In this document: positions 58,239-64,000 of the stretch, piece after piece
Layout of the letters: each line of letters opens with the position of its first letter
Position numbering within the stretch: the stretch's first letter is position 1
Program-made: the position numbers and the translations under genes
The notes under the pieces: model-generated
Database searches by the model: none
Told to the model about the DNA's origin: nothing
The model's input: the letters and a program-made list of their open reading frames with translations, nothing else
Assembly: GCF_000143415.4 (NCBI RefSeq)
Contig: NW_003314273.1
Span: 2,268,081 to 2,332,080, forward strand
DNA from: Selaginella moellendorffii
Taxonomy: Eukaryota; Streptophyta; Lycopodiopsida; Selaginellales; Selaginellaceae
Direction: 5' to 3'
Length of the DNA: 64,000 bases

Positions 58239-60089
58239 CTATAGGCTGGAAGCGAGCGTTTCGTGGATGAATTCCGCGATCTCGTTGGCCAGTTCGCAGT
58301 TCTGGCCAATCTGCAAGAGAAATTCCTCACGTCAGTCACTCGTGATCGACTTGAAAGAGAATGATTCTCTCTAAAAGATCGATCTTTTAGATCGATCAAT
58401 CACGAAAGAACTGGAACGAGGAGGAAGGGAGCTTAGTACCTTGACTTCGAAGGCGTAGAGCACCGTGTGATCGATCGTTGTCACGTTGGTGTGGAGGATG
58501 CTAAACAGCAGCTTGTTCTCCAGCGCGGTCATCGTCTTGAGCAGCTGCCCGGGTTTCTTCTGCGAGAGAATCTTTATGTTTGCGTTGCTGCCCGTGATCT
58601 TCACCTCCACCTGGGCGATCTCCGACTTGGCCTCCCCGTACAGCTCGCGCAGCGGCTCGTACAGCCCCGTGTCGAAGTACTTGACGTCGAGTGGCAGCGG
58701 TGGCGGCGGCGGCGGCGCTGGCGGCGACGCTCGGATCATCCCGCCACCACCGCCAGGGAAGCCGGCGGCCACGGCTTGGATGATCGTGGTTGGCGATCCC
58801 AGCATTCTCGGCGGTGCCTCCACGAAGCTCATCTTGCGCTTCTTCTGCTCCTCGAGGCATTGTAGCAGCTGCTGGAGCTCCTTGACGAACTCGATCGCGC
58901 CGCCGATGATCGAGGCCTGGTCTCCCTGCAAGAACAATGAGTGTTTCGTAGTCAGTGACAATCGCTACTTCTCTCTCTCACACGCACGAATATGAAAAGC
59001 TGATTGAGAGGTGGGCAGCCAGTCCCTTTCTATCTCACAAAAACTCGTGATGAGCTCATCTGGAGCTCACGACGATCTAGCCATGAAAAAATAGCGAAGA
59101 GAAAAGCATGGAAAAAGCGAAAAAATCAGTTTTTGAGCAATCTGATGGAAGAAGAAAAAAACGAATAGCGAAGAGAGAAAAAAATGGAAAAAGAGAGTAG
59201 CAATCTAGCTATCTATTGATGAACCAGAAAAAGAACGTACCCGCTGGACGTAAGATCCTGGCATGAGAGCGCGAAGAACTCGTAGATGCTCGTTCATCTG
59301 GCGTCGGCGATTGCGCTCCACTGCGATGTGCGTCATTCGCTGGCTCTCCACTTCCTCGCTGCTCTTGCAAGGCCTGGATCTCTTCCGCTTGGGCTTGTTG
59401 CTGGTTCTTGTCGTGGTCGCCTCGAGGACGGAGCTAGATCTGGAAGCTCCTCCCCACGAAGAATTGGCCTGGAACGACGCTGTTGTTGTGTTCTTCTTGC
59501 CATTGATGTCGCCCAAGGAGTGGAAAGAAGCGTGGTGATCTTCGTCGTAGTCAGTCCAGAGCTTGGTTATTCCCGGAGCTTCAATCTCGACGCTCGAGGG
59601 AGAGGCTTGCTGCAGCGTCAATCCCTGCTGCTCGAGCTCCTCGGCTTTGTCCGAGCGCCCCGCAAACATGGATCGACTTAGTAACTGGAAGGAGCCGAAG
59701 CCGCCGCCACCGGGATGCTCGTCTTCCGGAGTCCTGGAAGAAGCTCCTGCTGCTGGAATTCCTCCTCCCCCGCCATCTCCTGCTCCTCCTCCTCCTGCTG
59801 CCGCTGCCGCTGCAGTAGTTCCTTGCTCGGGAAAGGCTGAAATCTCTGGAAAAATCGCCTTTTCATGCAGTGACGAGGAACTGGAGCTGTTGTTGGCGGC
59901 GTTGTTTGAGAATTGCGACGAAGCGAACATGTCGAACAAGGTGCTGCTTATCGGAGTTTCATCACCGCCGGCGCCGCCACTCACACTCTCGTGCTCGAGA
60001 ATATCAATCCGGGAGATCTCGTCTGGCGAGGACAGCCTCGGTGGTCGCTGCATTATCTCCGGAGCTGCACTGGATTGTACTCCTGGCAT
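58239..60089 (-). CDS. FAMA: FAMA-type bHLH transcription factor (stomatal SMF class)
   Basis: Three exons, 60089..59241, 58925..58440 and 58310..58239, close in frame to 468 aa. The bHLH straddles intron 1: [40 protein letters not shown] (H-E-R DNA contacts), [20 protein letters not shown] and [20 protein letters not shown] is the LxCxE Rb-binding motif known in FAMA. The C-terminal ACT-like SMF domain reads [40 protein letters not shown] and [14 protein letters not shown] ends guard-cell precursor division, with ICE/SCRM partners. The N-terminus is Gly/Ser/Ala-rich. The start at 60089 is the first ATG after an in-frame stop; an upstream exon joining at CCACAG|TGATTCC (60,137) is possible. 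Confidence 0.92.
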
Positions 60090-61896
60090 CTGCTGCTGCG
60101 ACGAGACCACACGTGAACTTCCTTCGGTCGGAATCACTGTGGTTGCGTTAACTCGACTCGAGCGTGGAGGAGGAGAACAGTCGCGAGGAAGTGGAAGAAC
60201 AAAAGCTCGCTCGTGGATCCAAGCAGACCCAGCCTAGTAGAAAACTTTGTTCGTCTTGGTTGTTTTGTTTACCAGCAGCCAGCCTCCGTGAATCGTACGC
60301 AGCATCACGAGCACAGCCGGGACGACGGGGTCTCTTTTCTCTCTCGTCGCGTGGAATCCGAATAGAAAAATGTTGAATTCCTCGTCGTTGCCGAGTGAAA
60401 GGACCTCTTGTTTTCGAGCAATTGAGTTTTTCACTGTGAGCCGACGAGGTGCTGTCATCCAACCGAATACCGAGCCAAATATATCTGCGACGTAGGCCTC
60501 ACTGATTGAAAGAATGATACCGCGTGTGTAGGTCCTCGGAGCTATGGAGCAAGGAGGCACCAGCTAGAGAATGAGGGACAGCAAGTAAACTCGTAACACA
60601 ACTGCTGGCTCGTTCGGACCTTCGTACTCAGCGACAAAGGACACTCCTTTTCTTCTTTCGTCTCCTTTTTCTCTCCCGTTTATGCTTTTTCTCTACAGGG
60701 ACCGGCCACGGCGCCTGCAAACAGATCATAAGCAACTCATTAGATGCGATCGAGCCAGCGAGCGAAAGAAGAGAAAAAGAAAGAAAAAAACAACGGACAA
60801 GCGCGTGAAAGAGGCAAGCATTGACTTACAGACCTTTGCAGTGTTCCTCTGCCTCGGCAAGTTTTTGTTCCAAGCCGATGGTGTAGTGTCAGCATTCCGC
60901 TGCGCGGCACTGCAGCAAAACTCCGTCTCTATCTCCGGGCGACTGTGCAAAATTTGGTTAGTTACTGGCACATCGCCAACTTTAAGATGATCCTCCTGGC
61001 GAGAAAACGATGGAGGGCGCGAGAGCCGGTGGTCCCTCCGGTTGGTAAAAGCTGGGCCTGCTACAAGGACCACCGAGTGAGCGAAAACAATCGAATGGAA
61101 ATGACGTTAAGTCACGATTAAGCTCGAGCATACCTTTGCGATAAGTTGTAACAGTGCTGCTTTCCTTGATGGCTGCTTCCAGGAAATAGCGACAAGTTAG
61201 AGGAGATATACACATCTGCGAAGATCATCGCAGCTCACGGGGGGGCTCCAGTAGAGAGAGAGAGAGGACGTCCAGTCTCTCGTGTGATATCACACTCTCT
61301 CAGCTCTAAGATGATCTCGATGACAATAGAATAGTATTTTCCGAGTCAATCATCCAATCTCTCTCGGCGGCGAGCACCTCAAAAACAGTTAGGCAACTAA
61401 AACCCGTCCCTGACGAAACTCGTCCGGCCTTTGATATCGCCACCGCCATCATCGCTGAATCATCTATGAAGCTTAAAAACCTGCGCTCTTTTCACTTGAC
61501 GACCGGCCAGCCAGAGAATCCAAGTCACAGGATGGAGCACAGAGGCATTTATCACCCGACCGACCCCCTCGATCCAATCACCACTGCGCTAATGTAAACT
61601 TCTAGATTGATATGAAGGTCCGCCGGGTGTTTTGATCGATCACAAGGGTGAGCGCTAGACTTTGATAGCGATTCTTCATCCTTCGCAAATGCGGGCTTGT
61701 GAAAAGAGGTGTACCCACAAGCTTTTGACTTACGGCCTTTTTTTCCCACCACGTGAAAGCGCAGGGATGCCGTGAACAGCATTCACTCTGACAAAAACCA
61801 AGAGCGCGAAGTGATTGTCGGCGAAAGATTTAAGGAAATTGCCATACCTTTGAAAGTCAAGATTGAAGTTCGGTGAAGCTTTTCAAGGGCGGAGAA
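60090..61896. other. FAMA upstream region and PARN 3' flank
   Basis: No gene is supported. Open minus frames at 60,234-60,560 and 60,726-61,215 show no domain and could be 5' UTR exons of FAMA. An AG-repeat lies at 61,254-61,266. The 3' UTR of the PARN-type gene probably lies at 61,800-61,896. Confidence 0.4.
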
Positions 61897-64000
61897 CTAT
61901 CCTTGTACGGTGGCTACTTGCAAGTCGTCCGGAGCATCCGCATTTTCTATGCTGGCGGCGAGTTCGTCGTCGGAGAAGCAGTTTATCGACTGTATGGCAT
62001 CCCCGATGTTAAAAGTTGAGAGTTCAGACTTGCAGAGCTTTTCGAAGGTTCCAAACCGCGCACCCTGCAGACCGCTCGATGAAAGCCTTGCGGCGATAGT
62101 GTTCAACTTTTTCCTGTTTGTCTTGATGCTTTCGAGAGCTTGTGAAAACTCCTCCGAGGAACGCAAGCTCTTAAAAGCCAGGAACGCTGCATTCTCGGAC
62201 ACCGGAATAACTTCCACCTCGGATGAGAACTGAGTCTCTTCGAAGCAGCTCTTTACCAGTTTCTGAAGCTGGCGGGATGAACCAACTGGGTCCTGTGACC
62301 AGACAATAACCGCGGCATCACTGGCAGGACGTCGGGCCGAGTAGCTTTCTCGTTCCGGCAATGCTTTAGAGCCTTTGGCTTCTTTCCCCGTCTTCAAGTC
62401 CAGCACGAAATGACCAGCCCAGCCCATGTAGAGAAGGTTGGAAAACTCCGAGATAGCGTGGGTTCCACGAAGGATTTTTTTCGAGAGTGCATAAAACTCG
62501 GTAGGATTGGAGACCACTGTCCGCCACAGCTGGGCAAAGATTGCGCCCGTCATATAAGCATCAAATCCTGCTTCATGTTTTAACTCCGCGTCAGAGTACC
62601 TGAACGGCCAGCTTATAAAAATCTGAGAGGAGAAATGTGCGTCACTCACTTGTGAAAGCCATCAGCAATTTCCACGTTCACTGTTGAATGTGCCTTCATT
62701 TTGGTGTTTTTCTTCGCATCCTCACCGAAGTAGTAGGAATACACGGGGTACAAAGACGTGGTACTGATGCTCGTCCGAAGAACTTTGAGCATGTACTTCG
62801 TATCTATGACGGCGGGAAATAGTTCGTGAATGACGTTGCAGAAACCGGAATAATTATCCGGGAGTGGTCCAATAAACTTGTTGTAGATGTGAGCAAGATC
62901 TAACCATGAAGAAAAAATAAGTGAGGTAAAGAGAAAAAAACAGAAAGAACCTAGAACGCAGTTATGGCCCACGATGGGTTTTTTCGACTCCGAGATTGCA
63001 TCAATTACTTGCCGAAAACCCACTGCCTCCATCACATCATACTCCATGAGATCCAGCTTTGCCTTGTCAAGGTCGGCCTAGACAAGCATATTTTAAGCCG
63101 CTAGTGACATTTGTCGCTACAAAATAGTACCTGTAATGCAATTTTGTGCTCCGAGGACCCAGTGTAGATGACTTTCACCTGTGTCGCCTCTTTCTCATTA
63201 CCTTCGATCATAGGCACCAAATCGTCGAAGTTACTACTCACGGCCTGAAATTTTGACACACTATCAGAGAAAGAAGAAGAAGAAAGGAAGACAATAGTAC
63301 CTTCAAAACAAGTTTTGCTTGGCGCTTGTCAGAAACGTTGATGACTAGAGAAGGAAGTGGAGCTTCATCGTCAGGCATGGAAGAACGACCAGAAGACTCC
63401 TCCTGCTTGGCTTTGTGCTTGGCCATGATTTTGGACGCACGCCATAAACCAACTTGGAGTCTAACTCTCTCGCTGAAAATCAAGTCGGATGTCTTACGCA
63501 TGGAAACTTCAGGAAGTTCGTCCTCTCCTTTTTTTGCAAGCAATGCCCGAAGTTTCCCTTCTTCTTTCCTCGATAGATACGAGATTCCTGCACTAAACGG
63601 CTTTTGCATAAGATCAAAACAAAAATCATCACAAGATTACCATTGTATATGCAAGCATTGAAATCGAAATGGTGCTTTGCCAGAAACTCTAGTGACGATG
63701 TCTGGCATAAGAAGTCGCGCTCAAGAACGAGCTCGTTTCGAGGAAACAAGAAAAAATTAAACCTGTGACAATGAAGCATGAAGAAAACTAGAGGAGAAAA
63801 TAAATTCGAGAGAAGAGTTTTTACTTACGGGTGTCCCAAGAACTTGGAAGAAGCCTGATCGTATCGAAACAAGCACAGGCCACATTGCAGCAACGAGAAT
63901 TTCTCTGCCGAATCCCTCACGTTGTGATACCTCGTCTCCAGCGTGTCGAGCTCCATGCTCTTGCGCCAGGGCGCGCTGTGCACCCCCGACATCTCTAGGT
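61897..64000 (-). CDS. PARN: PARN-type poly(A)-specific ribonuclease, 5' end off the right edge
   Basis: A DEDDh deadenylase, which removes poly(A) tails 3'-5' from mRNAs and small RNAs. The first visible codons at the edge read (x)AC-CTA-GAG-ATG, i.e. the -LEM of the catalytic DLEM-SGV motif, so the first catalytic Asp straddles the boundary; ATG 63992 is therefore internal, not the start. Exons follow with TRYHNVRDSAEKFSLLQCGL, FNFFLFPRNELVLERDFLCQ, FLAKHHFDFNACIY|NGISYLSR, IVGHNCVLDLAHIYNKFIGP (third Asp), FPAVIDTKYM and HEAGFDAYMTGAIFAQL (His and fourth Asp). The C-terminus (LLYMGWAG on) is diverged and ends VATVQG, stop 61897. Introns are short and phase-consistent where checked. Confidence 0.93.

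Noticed and set aside
60234-60560. 108-codon frame upstream of FAMA as the missing first exon
   Set aside because: No FAMA-like sequence, and no donor that keeps phase with the acceptor at 60,137.
1-64000. CRISPR arrays, operons, prokaryotic features
   Set aside because: No regularly spaced repeats of that kind; genes have spliceosomal introns.

Overview
The window looks like nuclear DNA of a vascular plant with compact, intron-bearing genes. Gene content (GASA peptide, PLATZ factors, starch synthase IV, GAUT1-type GT8, a FAMA-type stomatal bHLH), introns mostly of 50-90 bases, and Ty3, Cassandra-like and Helitron elements together suggest a lycophyte such as Selaginella. That assignment is an inference from gene style, not from a database search.

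Layout. Bases 1-24,040 are gene-dense and GC-rich: a GASA gene cut by the left edge (-), two PLATZ zinc-binding genes in tandem (-), ribosomal protein eS24 (+), a small secreted PEBP-like gene (+), starch synthase IV (-), mitochondrial-type ClpX (-), a PP2A B-prime (B56) subunit (+) and a GAUT1-type galacturonosyltransferase (-). Exon chains closed in frame for most of these by hand.

Bases about 24,630-55,900 form an AT-rich mobile-element block. It holds two copies of one Ty3 family (A, 24,631-29,752, heavily decayed; B, 46,121-51,765, with both about 175-bp LTRs), a solo LTR of that family (44,757-44,903), and a truncated second Ty3 element (C) with unrecognised open frames between integrase and 3' LTR. 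It also holds a complete 675-bp TRIM with a perfect 5-bp target duplication inside B, a Cassandra-like TRIM with 5S-rRNA-like LTRs inside A, a head-to-head inverted pair of the same Cassandra-like family, and a decayed Helitron Rep/helicase. Embedded in the block are a Pro/His-rich membrane protein gene with intact splice structure but two in-frame TGA codons, and several unrecognised ORFs.

Bases 55,978-64,000 return to gene-dense sequence, all minus strand: an unrecognised multi-exon gene with an exact 90-bp in-frame tandem repeat, a FAMA-type bHLH with an LxCxE motif, and a PARN-type poly(A) ribonuclease cut by the right edge at its catalytic D-x-E.

The genes are unrelated housekeeping, plastid, cell-wall and developmental genes; I see no operon-like cluster. 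The most unusual material is in the mobile block: 5S-derived LTRs, reciprocal filled and empty insertion sites between copies A and B, and the extra frames of element C.
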